A stretch of 64,000 nucleotides of DNA, taken from contig VZDJ01007747.1 of the NCBI GenBank assembly GCA_008694505.1, forward strand, positions 36,765,978 through 36,829,977, written 5' to 3'. The position numbers and the translations under genes were made by a program. This document shows positions 56,701-64,000 of this stretch, in pieces (the first letter of the stretch is position 1; every line of letters starts with the position of its first letter). Under the pieces are notes generated by a model. The model had not been told where the DNA came from and did not search any database. It saw nothing but the letters and a program-made list of their open reading frames with translations. The stretch comes from Cyanoderma ruficeps. Taxonomy: Eukaryota > Chordata > Aves > Passeriformes > Timaliidae.

Positions 56701-59700
56701 CTATGGAGTGTAAATGAGCTTTCTCTCTTACCCTTAGTTGCAGGGAGAGGCATTGTCATTCTGTACACCAAGGCTAATAGAAAACCCCAAAAACTTTAGT
56801 ACAGATGTGCATGATTTTGTTTAGTTTCGTTAAAATCTGATACATTCTGTTTTAATTTTCAGGTATTTTGGGTCATCAGAGCAGTTATTTTTGTCAGTGT
56901 TTGCCCCAGTTTCTTAAATATCCTCTGTGTTCCTTTCAGATGGGAAGAAACGTTTCATTGGCATCAGAATGCTGACAATAACACCGGCGTAAGTATCTTA
57001 GGAAGGTCATTGTATGTTCATGCACACAAGATGTGGTCAGTAGTGGTTCAGAACTTCATTCATCTTTTGTTACAAATCTCCAGAGATCCAGAAGCTGGCA
57101 TTGGCTTCTAGGAAATCTGCAGTCATTTAAATGATATGGGTGAAATCTATGTTCTGACACCTGGAAATTCTCTAAATACTGATAGTGGTGGATGTCCTGC
57201 TGATAGCTGAGGGAAAATAGGAAGAGCCTGAACACAGATTATGGTTCTTGACAAGGACAGCTGGAGTTACACCAGGTTTTAGGTGACATTTAAACAAAAT
57301 GGTGTTTTCAGGTGACTCTTGAGTGCCAATGTCAGATCAGCTGGGGGAGGGTTTGGTGGTGTTTTATCAGTGCCAGTGGAGACCATATGGTGTGAGATTT
57401 GGTGCCTAACCATTCACTAGAAAGAGCTGCCAAAGTGCCAAACTAAAGCTTTGTGCCTTCACGTTAACAAAGCCAGAAATGGACACCCTCCTCTGACTCT
57501 TTACTGTGTTTTCCTTGCATTGCTTTGTGTCTTGCTGTTACCCAGATATATTTTGGATAATAAATGAGGGCTCTTATGCTGATGTTCTTTCCCAGCAGTA
57601 GGCATGTTTCCAACGTGGCAGTGTACTGCAATATTAAACCAGACACTTTCCAGCTGGGGTTGTAGTAAAGCCATCTTTTTTTCCTGAGTTACACTCCTGC
57701 AGTCCTCCCTGAAGGGTCAGATCCTCAGCTGGAATGAATCAGTGTAATGGTGTTAACATCAGTGATGGAGAGAAACTCATTGTTTCTCCGCATAATTGTG
57801 AACATGATGTGAGATTTTACTGCTTTTGGAGCATCTAAGAAAGCCATGTAAGATGTCTGCAGGCTTGTTTTCAGAAAAAGACCATTTCCCTTGTTGTGTT
57901 TGATTTAATTATTCAATTTTTAGCTTCCTCAGTACTAAATCAAATGAAGAGAAGCTGTATAGCCATTTTGGATTGTTTTCCTTCTGTGGGACCCCAGTTT
58001 TTCATGGCAGACAGCCCAGTAATACATCCTTGGTTTAAAATCTTTCTTTCTAGAAATGGGTTTTAACCCACACTACACAAACCTGAAATGATATCATCAT
58101 CTCTGAAATGAGGGGATGTTTGTAGAGGCTCTATTTTGCAGCAGATTTCTGTCTTCTTTCTTTAGAAAGTGATGCACAAAAAATTGCTGATGACAACTTG
58201 AGGAAACTGAAGTTTCCAGCTCTCATCTGTCTTCTCTCTGGCGTTATCAAAAACTCTATAGTTCTTGATAAACACAAATTAAGAATGCTTTGCAAAATAA
58301 AAGAAACAAAAAAGTTAGCAAATTTCTGCGTTGTCACCAGCAATAATTCTTTGGGCAGAGATACCTTTTGCCCCTGAAAGTTCTCCCCTTGTTGTGCTCA
58401 TGAACAAGACCTTCTGTGCTACTGCTACAAAGAGCTAAAGTCAGATTCTTGCAGGAGATGTACAAGACCATTAAATTTAGCACACTTTGCACAGGTAAGG
58501 AGTTTTGCCTCTCTTAAAATGTATGTAATTTGTTTTAATCCACGTTCAAATCCCCTACATTTTCATCACAGAGCAACAGGGAAAAACTTAATTAAGTCTC
58601 TTACTTTTTGTCACAAAAAGTTGAAATAAATAATTATATGCTTTTGTAGTGCAATCAAGTTCTGTACAACTTTCTTCTTCTTCTAGCTTGGTGGAGGAAC
58701 TGAAGCACAGTAATGCTGATTTTCCTGATGTCAGAAGTGGAATTTATGTACACGAAGTTGTTCCAAACTCACCTTCTCACAGGTAGGCAGAGCCCATTAT
58801 TTTCTTCACCACAAATAAACCTCCAGAGAGATACTAGAAGGTAGTATTTCTTTTTATAATAATGTATTTTCTCATACCAGACTTGATATGTATTTAGACA
58901 ATAAAAAAATATGCCTTTAGGTTTAAAATATTTATTTAAAATATTTAATTTTGCTCACCTCTGCAAAAATGAAGCATTTCAGAACTATTTAAATCAGGGA
59001 ATTGTTTAGGTTGGAAATGATCCTTAAGACTATCAAGTCCAACTATGAACTCAGAACTATCAAGGCCACCAGTAAACCCTGTCCCTAACTTCTACCCATC
59101 TTTTAAATACCTCCAGGGACGGTGGCACTACCACTTTGCTGGGCAACCTCTTGCCATGTTTGAAAACTCTTTCCTTGAAGAAATTTTTCCTATTATCCAA
59201 TCTAAACTTCCCCTCAGACAACCTAAGGCCATTTCTTCTTGTCCTGTAACTTGGTAAAAGAGACTGTCACCCGCCTCTCTACAACCTTTGACATTATGAA
59301 ACAATAACAGTGTACAAATAAAAATAATACCCCAAATACAATGAACTAATTTGAGGAGTTTTGTTGAATATTAATAAACAGAAACTTGGATTAAGTTTAA
59401 GCAGGAAACAGAACAGCATTCACATAAGGCACTGTCAGAGTGAGAGTGACAGTGCTTAATCTTAAAGGAAGAGACTGTTCTACGGAACAGTTGCAAAATA
59501 AATATTTCTAAAAATGATTTTAGGAAAATCAAAAGCAATCAAACCAGCTATTCAGGATTACATTTGAACAGAAAAAGAGAAATAATTTCTCAATACTTCA
59601 GCCAGTGCACTTGTCATGATAATTTGAGGTTTTAATTTTCAATCCTTGAAATACATATTGGTGGCATAAAGGCATGGTCTTTCAAATGGACTGAGTAAAC

Positions 59701-60155
59701 TGAATCAATAATAGATAAAAACCTTTTCTGTTTCTCACTTGCTGTAGTTTTGTAGAAGACATGAAAAATTTGTTTTTGTTGTTTAGGAAGAATATCATCA
59801 GTGAAATAGCCTGAGCCTTATTTTGTATCTAGCAAGTTATTTTTTCACAGTGAGAAGGCTGCGATTTCCCTTCAGTGGAGGGTAAAACAAATAAAAAATC
59901 ATTGCATTTGCAAAAAAAGGGGGTGAATAGCCTTTGTATTTTTCCTCTGCATAGAATGCATCCTTACTGCCATTTTCATGTCTTTGCAGGGGAGGCATCC
60001 AAGATGGAGACATTATTGTGAAAGTCAATGGGCGTCCTTTGATGACTTCCAGTGACCTGCAGGAGGCTGTGATGAATGAATCACCTCTACTACTTGAAGT
60101 TCGAAGAGGAAATGATGACTTGCTATTTAACATTGAGCCTGAAGTTGTCATGTAA
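35282..60155 (+). CDS. HTRA3: HTRA3 serine protease (9 coding exons, complete)
   Basis: Coding exons are 35282-35705, 43767-43866, 45612-45834, 46489-46683, 49727-49759, 50420-50534, 56940-56988, 58687-58782 and 59990-60155. They join to 1,401 bases, 466 aa plus stop. HTRA3 is a secreted, homotrimer-forming trypsin-like protease of the HtrA family. It cleaves extracellular-matrix proteins, and family work links it to inhibition of TGF-beta-type signalling and to placenta and ovary. Domains are a signal peptide (about 1-20), IGFBP module (about 28-92, with CGCCLIC), Kazal module (about 94-140, with VCGSDGRTY), protease (about 157-345) and PDZ (about 365-460). The triad is His204 (TNAHVV), Asp240 (KSDIA) and Ser318 (GNSGGP). 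Human is 453 aa as I recall; the 13 extra residues lie N-terminal of Ser318. HTRA1 is the main alternative, but [15 protein letters not shown] and the ending EPEVVM are HTRA3-type. All junction phases agree. Confidence 0.96.
36699..36725. other. AT-rich perfect hairpin
   Basis: ATATATCAGTA and TACTGATATAT are perfect 11-base reverse complements around a 5-base loop in HTRA3 intron 1. It is AT-rich and may be chance. Confidence 0.4.
37471..37562 (+). mobile_element. MIR-like (CORE) SINE fragment
   Basis: CACAAACTGAAGCTCAAAG, GTCTTGCCCAAGGTCAGAC and GAGCCAGGAATAGAACTCA appear in the order of the conserved MIR/amniote CORE-SINE body. The copy is diverged and truncated. Confidence 0.65.
43008..43482 (+). 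mobile_element. CR1 LINE fragment in HTRA3 intron 1
   Basis: The segment runs from GGAATACTGCATCCCATTTT through AGAGGCAAGGGCCATGAG and GATGTAAGAAAAACTT. It continues through GAGCAGGAGGTAGAACTAGA, GACCTCCTAAGGTCC and a CTATGTGTC-like end, in the order of a sense CR1 3' region. It ends about 285 bases before exon 2. Confidence 0.85.
43767..43866 (+). CDS. HTRA3: HTRA3 exon 2
   Basis: It encodes (G)[18 protein letters not shown] to IELFL plus a split Arg. It is too short and phase-shifted to stand out as an ORF. The acceptor used is GTATAG ending 43766, because it restores phase with exon 1; CTGCTAG five bases earlier would break the frame. The donor is GTAACA. Confidence 0.93.
43867..45611 (+). 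other. HTRA3 intron 2
   Basis: Non-coding. It contains the AT-rich microsatellite at 44158-44244 and an AAGAAAGACTT direct repeat near 44903-44930. Nothing else was recognised. Confidence 0.75.
44158..44244. repeat. AT-rich microsatellite
   Basis: CATA, TA and TATG dinucleotide-type units mix around ACACATGTGTGT. It is an imperfect simple repeat, likely polymorphic and able to extrude a cruciform. Confidence 0.85.
45612..45834 (+). CDS. HTRA3: HTRA3 exon 3: catalytic His and Asp
   Basis: The acceptor TTTTGTACAG ends at 45611 and the donor GTGAGT starts at 45835. It encodes [26 protein letters not shown] with catalytic His204 (codon 45697-45699) and [10 protein letters not shown] with catalytic Asp240 (codon 45805-45807). 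Confidence 0.96.
45835..46488 (+). other. HTRA3 intron 3
   Basis: A 654-base AT-rich intron with no repeat family or exon recognised. Confidence 0.75.
46489..46683 (+). CDS. HTRA3: HTRA3 exon 4: protease core
   Basis: It has 65 whole codons, [19 protein letters not shown] through [10 protein letters not shown], near-invariant across HtrA proteins. The acceptor TTTGCCTAAG ends at 46488 and the donor GTAAGC starts at 46684. Phase 0-0. Confidence 0.96.
46955..47549 (-). mobile_element. Probable solo LTR of an avian endogenous retrovirus
   Basis: The block begins TGATGCCTTGAGAGGC and may end at GTTTCGTGACA, giving TG...CA ends about 595 bases apart. In minus orientation it has AATAAA (complement of 47016-47021) about 60 bases before the end, as an LTR R/U5 would. 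The texture (GGTATTTATTAAAAAGGCC, CACAAGATGGA, GTCCAATTACAGGTTCAGG) resembles passerine LTRs from memory. No matching target-site duplication was found and no viral coding sequence is present, so the boundaries are tentative. Confidence 0.5.
48170..48290 (+). mobile_element. MIR-like SINE fragment
   Basis: AAGGAAAACTTAGGCGAGAT, GAGCACACACTGAGCTGGTG and ACAGAATTAGAACATGGGAT, then CTTGACTTCTTG, follow the order of the MIR/amniote CORE-SINE tail. Diverged. Confidence 0.5.
49727..49759 (+). CDS. HTRA3: HTRA3 exon 5: 33-base microexon with catalytic Ser
   Basis: It encodes only [11 protein letters not shown]. The nucleophile Ser318 is codon TCT at 49736-49738. The acceptor CATTTTTACAG ends at 49726 and the donor GTAAGT starts at 49760. 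Skipping it would keep the frame but remove the catalytic serine. Confidence 0.95.
49760..50419 (+). other. HTRA3 intron 5
   Basis: A 660-base non-coding intron; nothing recognised. Confidence 0.75.
50420..50534 (+). CDS. HTRA3: HTRA3 exon 6
   Basis: It encodes [38 protein letters not shown] plus one base. The acceptor CTCTCAACAG ends at 50419 and the donor GTAAGG starts at 50535. It completes the protease domain; the reading frame after this exon decides PDZ inclusion. Confidence 0.95.
53081..53285 (+). other. HTRA3: Candidate alternative terminal exon, PDZ-less HTRA3
   Basis: A long T-tract acceptor (ending TTTTTTTTTTAG at 53080) precedes a segment with AATAAA at 53273-53278. Spliced from exon 6 in phase 1 it adds [12 protein letters not shown] and stops at TGA 53116-53118. 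The product would be 375 aa with a full protease domain and no PDZ. Mammalian HTRA3 is known to have a PDZ-less short form; this would be an analogue, not a sequence homologue. No transcript evidence is available. Confidence 0.25.
54381..54421. repeat. Short tandem duplication
   Basis: CAGAGTTGATATAATATGAGA is followed directly by CAGAGTTGATGTAATATGA, two near-identical units of about 20 bases. A simple local duplication. Confidence 0.7.
56002..56417 (-). mobile_element. CR1 LINE fragment in HTRA3 intron 6
   Basis: The + strand starts TCATAGAATTACAGAATAG, then runs through AAAGGTCATCTAGTCCAACC, TCTGGGCAGCCTGTTTCCAA, AATTCTTCCTGATACTTG, GTCTCTGGAGCCTTCTC and AGGCTGAACAACCCCAACTC. This is a well-preserved CR1 3' region in minus orientation, ending about 520 bases before exon 7. 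Confidence 0.93.
56940..56988 (+). CDS. HTRA3: HTRA3 exon 7
   Basis: A 49-base exon encoding (D)[15 protein letters not shown] plus two bases, the lead-in to the PDZ domain. The acceptor TTCCTTTCAG ends at 56939 and the donor GTAAGT starts at 56989. It is found by phase and HtrA similarity rather than as an ORF. Confidence 0.93.
56989..58686 (+). other. HTRA3 intron 7
   Basis: A 1.7 kb non-coding intron; no repeat family or exon recognised. Confidence 0.7.
58687..58782 (+). CDS. HTRA3: HTRA3 exon 8: PDZ, first half
   Basis: It encodes (A)[31 protein letters not shown] plus a split Arg. The acceptor TTCTTCTTCTAG ends at 58686 and the donor GTAGGC starts at 58783. Confidence 0.94.
58783..59989 (+). 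other. HTRA3 intron 8
   Basis: A 1.2 kb intron containing one CR1 fragment (58998-59287); the remainder is AT-rich. Confidence 0.75.
58998..59287 (-). mobile_element. CR1 LINE fragment in HTRA3 intron 8
   Basis: The + strand carries GTTTAGGTTGGAAATGATCC, ATCAAGTCCAACTATGAAC, CTCCAGGGACGGTGGCACTA, CCACTTTGCTGGGCAACCTC and TCTTGTCCTGTAACTTGG, the reverse of a CR1 3' region. The terminal octamer repeats are not visible, so the 3' tip is lost or diverged. Confidence 0.88.
59990..60155 (+). CDS. HTRA3: HTRA3 exon 9: PDZ, second half and stop
   Basis: The acceptor TCTTTGCAG ends at 59989. It encodes (R)[18 protein letters not shown] through [16 protein letters not shown] and EPEVVM, with TAA at 60153-60155. 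The ending is characteristic of HTRA3. Confidence 0.96.
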
Positions 60156-60970
60156 ATAGAATTGAGGAAGCTCTCACCATAATTAAACTCACTTATTCTG
60201 GAACACTAGATACCTCCTTTACAGCTACAGTAATTATACTTTCTGTTGACTAATGACAAGGTGGACTAACTTAATTGCCTGAGCCATTTCTGTACATAGT
60301 AGCTAGAATGACTTCAAAGATGACATTTATAGATTTAAATTTCAAAGAAATTTAAGAACTTTGTTCTGGGGAGGAGGGGAAAAACAAATTTTGGGTAGCT
60401 GGTACTTCCTGTACCTATAGATGCAGAGCAGATTCAGTTCTACATATTGAAAGATCCAAATACTACTGGAAGTGGGGAAGTATATAAAAGGGGGAATTAT
60501 TCTTAAACTACAGTCATGGGTGCAGCAGACCCAAGCTATTGCAATGTAGAATTGAGCTTTTTGGGTTTTTTCCTTTTTATATAACTTTTTCAATGTGAAC
60601 CTATTATTGGCAAGGCTTGTATTTGTTATTAGTGCTTCTGTGCTCCATGTTGATGCAGGTAGATGAAATCTGTAAATATTGAAAGGAACAAAAATGGTAT
60701 CAGGCTATAGAGTGTTACACCTAGGTCATGCAATTTTTGGAATATAGTAAATGATTCTTATAGAATTAATGCCTTATATATAAATCAAAACGATGTGCTG
60801 AACAAAGTTAAGTTTGAGAAAATGCACAGTTTTTTAAGAATTTGATATAAACTTGTTTTGCATTTTTACTGGTAAGCTTTCCTGTAAAATTGTTACACTA
60901 CTTTTGGCTTTGACTGTGTATGTTTCTACTGTAAGAGATTAAAGTTTACACAAATAATCTTTTGATGTAA
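60156..60970 (+). other. HTRA3: HTRA3 3' untranslated region (predicted)
   Basis: About 0.8 kb of AT-rich sequence lies between the stop and a poly(A) signal at 60938. No ORF or repeat was recognised. Confidence 0.6.
60938..60943 (+). terminator. HTRA3 polyadenylation signal ATTAAA
   Basis: ATTAAA in AAGAGATTAAAGTTTAC is followed within 30-70 bases by T/GT-rich sequence (GTGTGTCTTTCCTGCTTC). This is the best 3' processing candidate after the stop. Confidence 0.55.
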
Positions 60971-63900
60971 ACCTCTTTGTAAACAAGTGTGTCTTTCCTG
61001 CTTCTTCTGTCTGACTGGAATAGGCTCTCCCAAGAGAAAATTTTCTTTCAGAAAATTGGGCCCTAATGTTTTGAAAACCCTTTGCATCCCTATGGTATAA
61101 TTATTCTGCCTTTATTTCGACTATGTTTAGAAGTGCTTTGCACACAAGTCATTTATTTACACTGTGTTTTTCCACATTTATGAATTGTGCTTTGATGTCA
61201 CTTAGAGAGTATCAAGTTGGGATCCTGTTGTCCTCAATTCTCCCTGTACGTGATGAGAAGCAGAAAGGAAGCACCCGCAGCCCTGTTTTACAGCTAGAGC
61301 ACGTGAGACTTCTGTGTAATAAACCCAGGAGAGAAATTGCTAAGAGCTAAATCTGGATCTCCTAGATACCCCAAACCAAACAAGTGTCTTCTCCCTTAGT
61401 GAATATTGCTTCATTTCCCAAAGAGTCAGAGGAACATTTCTATCTGGAGCATTTTCCACATCAAGCTGTGCTTTCTAGACCTGTTTCTCCTGTCTTAGTT
61501 ACACTGATGCAAAAAGGAATTAATCTTTGGAGCAGTTCCCTTAAGGTTGCCATCGTGCCTGGACTTTCTGGTTATACCAACTCACTTATGTGTGACAAGC
61601 CTTGCATCTTCAGCTTTGTACAGTGCCAGCCATGTGGAAAAGCACAGCCTGTTCCCTCCTTGCTGCCTGACTGGGACTGCAGCTATAAAGTTCAGAGGTG
61701 GATGGGGTACCTTCCTCTTAAAAATGGACTGGGTTGCTTTCCATCACAGGAATGTGATGTGCCTGTAATGATGGCTTCAACCCCTGCTGTGACTACACAA
61801 AGAGCTGCTTTCACACCACCAAAAGATGCCTACTTGTACCTGTTAAATATTCCAATTCCTTTGTGTTAAGATACAGCCTTAGCATCCAGGCTTGCAAAAA
61901 GCCTACTTGTGTTCTGAACTCAGGGTAGCTGTGGCATGCAGAAGGATGCTCTCCTGGCTGAAGTTAAGCCTATCCATCAATGTGTACCATGTTAGTACCC
62001 ACTTTTTACAGTTTGTGAGGGGTGTCTGCTTGTAACCATTGATTAATACAAAAGAAATTAAAGTATTTCTGAGTTTGTTGCTAAATTTTCAGGTTTAGGC
62101 CAAGAAATTGTTTTCTGAAAAGACCTAGAGAGTGATTAGCTTATTTTACTGTAAAAGAAGCTTTTTGTCTTCCAGTTAAAATTTTGCTGATTTTGAAATA
62201 AGTTGCATAAAAACTCCTAGTACAGCAATATTGGATAGAGACTGGAAGTGACACAGCCATATTAAAAATTGAAAACACTGTTGTTGGTGCTTGCCAAATG
62301 CCTTGGCCTTTTAATCAAGTCACTGTGTGGGGAGAGAAAGGCTATTTCCTTATTCATCAAAAAATGTTGCATTCCACCAGCAGTTCCGAGTTTTCATAAA
62401 CTGTCTCAGAAAACCTTGATGAACTTGCACATCACATTTAATGGTCTGCAAGTGCTGCTGCACTGTAGCAGGTCTCCCTCCGAGGTAACAAAGGTCAGAG
62501 GAGGAGCTTTAGAAAGAAAGCATTGTCATTCCCTTTGGCTGCAGGACCATCTGTGTCATTTCAGCTGTGGTGTGACCCTTGTCTGCTGAGATATGAGTAG
62601 ACCTTATTAATTTCCACTTGTGCCCCTGACATCGGCCAGAACTGCAAAGGGTAATTACTCAAAGATAGGGTCAGCATCTTCTGATGCCAGCATTTAGCAG
62701 TAAGTTTATGACCCAAACTTGATATGTCTGTTTCTTAGATAAAAGGAAGTAAAATGGCAGGTGCTGTCTCTTTAAAACAAAGTATTCTGGCAGTCTTTCT
62801 GTTGTAAGCAGTTACTGGCTATGTCTCTTAGGGAAAAAAAAAAAGTGATCTTGATTTCTCAAAAGAGCTGGACTAGCAACTACAGCTTTTTCAAGTCAAA
62901 GTGGTCATTGACCTCATTATTTCTGCAAGGCCTAATCAGCAAAATAAGGAAAGAGAGAGACCACCAGTTACTGTAAGAAAGACATGGGTGTTTCAGGACA
63001 CTTCTCTGCTGCAACCCAGCAAGGTCATCTGTGGTTGCTGCTCAGCCCTACCCAAGCTAAGCCCTCTGGGGGAGCTCCCTCTCGCCTGTCATGCTCATGT
63101 GTGCCCACTGTGAACCTGAGCAAGGCAATGACAACTTTTCAGGCTCAATGCTTGGTACAAAACAGGCATGACAACACACCATGCAAAGTAAAATACCATT
63201 TATAAATGGAGACTGTGGCCTGGAAGACAAGATAGGATGCAGCAGGAAACAAGAAAGCAACACAAAACAGGAATAACCATATCCTGGGGGAAAAAGATTT
63301 GCAGGGATGGCACCTTATAATTCTCTACACTTAGAGCAGCTTAGGATGGGTAACATCCCAGAACATCAATGACTCTGCCCAAGAGGAACCAGTAATGGAG
63401 AGAGAGCCTTTAGGCTGTAGTCAGTATGCCTAACACTTTGTCATCTTCCCTGAGCCCCACAGAGCTGCTCCGAAGGCTGATTATTTGTAGCTCTCTGCTC
63501 CCCCGCTATATGAGTGCTCTAACACCTTTGTAGCTCTGATACCAGCTAAAAAACATCACTGGGGGAAGAGAGAGAGAGGCACTTTGTGTTTGCAAACAGA
63601 GAAAAACAAGGGAATCCACCACCTGACAGGGAACTGTACATGACTCAAGATGTGTGTGAGCCTCAGGGTTTGCCAAGCTCTTACACTTGCTAATGTGTAA
63701 CAGCAAACTCCTGATTTCTAGGCTGTGGCTGCTGCATTGTCCAGACCACCCTCATGGCCCAGCAGTTGTATCTGCTGCAACTCCAGGAATATTGGCCTGT
63801 GGAAATCTGAAAAGGCTTGAGAAGGCAGCAGAAATATGAATTACTGGGGAACCCCAGTGCTCACACAGAAAATCATTGCAAGGCAGCTCTTCTGCACAAC

Positions 63901-64000
63901 CTGCTCTCTGTGTGCTCTTGTGTGCATTCTGCTCAACCACACACCAGCCAACAGTCCCTCCTTTCTGAACATGTCCTGGCACTGCCTCTGCGTCAGTTAT
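60971..64000. other. Intergenic sequence downstream of HTRA3
   Basis: No gene recognised. The longest ORF (61384-61869, 161 codons from a GTG) has no family resemblance and is within chance expectation. A weak MIR-like segment lies at about 61270-61370. ACOX3, the next gene in human as I recall, is not seen here. Confidence 0.6.
61270..61370 (+). repeat. Possible MIR-like SINE remnant
   Basis: CCTGTTTTACAGCTAGAGC, then AATAAACCCAGGAGAG and AGCTAAATCTGGATCTCCTA, loosely follow the MIR tail. The similarity is weak. Confidence 0.25.

Larger units (their letters stand above)
50535..56939 (+). other. HTRA3 intron 6 (6.4 kb)
   Basis: The longest intron in the protease-PDZ half. It holds a candidate alternative terminal exon (53081-53278), a 20-base tandem duplication (54381-54421) and a CR1 fragment (56002-56417). 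Otherwise it is AT-rich. Confidence 0.75.

Noticed and set aside
61384..61869. 161-codon ORF downstream of HTRA3
   Set aside because: It starts at GTG, shows no domain or splice support, and its length is within chance expectation for 128 kb of two-strand sequence.

Overview
This is a vertebrate nuclear window, almost certainly from a bird and probably a songbird. Coding exons are short, are separated by long AT-rich introns and have GT-AG borders. CR1 retroelement fragments are scattered throughout. There is also a solo-LTR-like block that I recognise from memory as resembling passerine endogenous retrovirus LTRs. No bacterial-style operon, CRISPR array, tRNA or rRNA gene was seen.

Two protein-coding genes lie head to tail on the + strand. 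Positions 1-6452 carry the last seven coding exons (C-terminal 574 residues) of SH3TC1, an SH3 and tetratricopeptide-repeat protein; its 5' part lies outside the window. A poly(A) signal follows at 6779. Positions 35282-60155 carry all nine coding exons of HTRA3, a secreted trypsin-like serine protease. It is predicted at 466 aa, with signal peptide, IGFBP module, Kazal module, protease domain with His204/Asp240/Ser318, and PDZ domain. Its first exon sits in a CpG island (about 34.65-36.37 kb) with twin GC boxes and TATA-like sites. Its 3' end is marked by ATTAAA at 60938. As far as I recall, SH3TC1 followed by HTRA3 is also the human 4p16.1 order.

The 28 kb between the genes has no convincing protein-coding gene. 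It holds CR1 fragments (9.75-10.40, 24.63-24.72 and 28.85-29.28 kb), a CpG-dense patch near 7.7 kb, a strong G-quadruplex motif on the minus strand at 19.68 kb, a hairpin at 28.15 kb, and a possible terminal exon of an unannotated transcript at 31.48 kb. HTRA3 introns hold MIR-like SINEs, more CR1, an AT-rich microsatellite and the LTR. The 3.8 kb after HTRA3 shows no gene.

I found no obviously new multi-gene system. The most testable observations are a candidate PDZ-less HTRA3 terminal exon in intron 6, a strong-Kozak upstream ORF in the HTRA3 leader, the isolated CpG patch, and a frame-neutral cryptic exon in SH3TC1. All family assignments are from sequence reading and memory; no database search was run.
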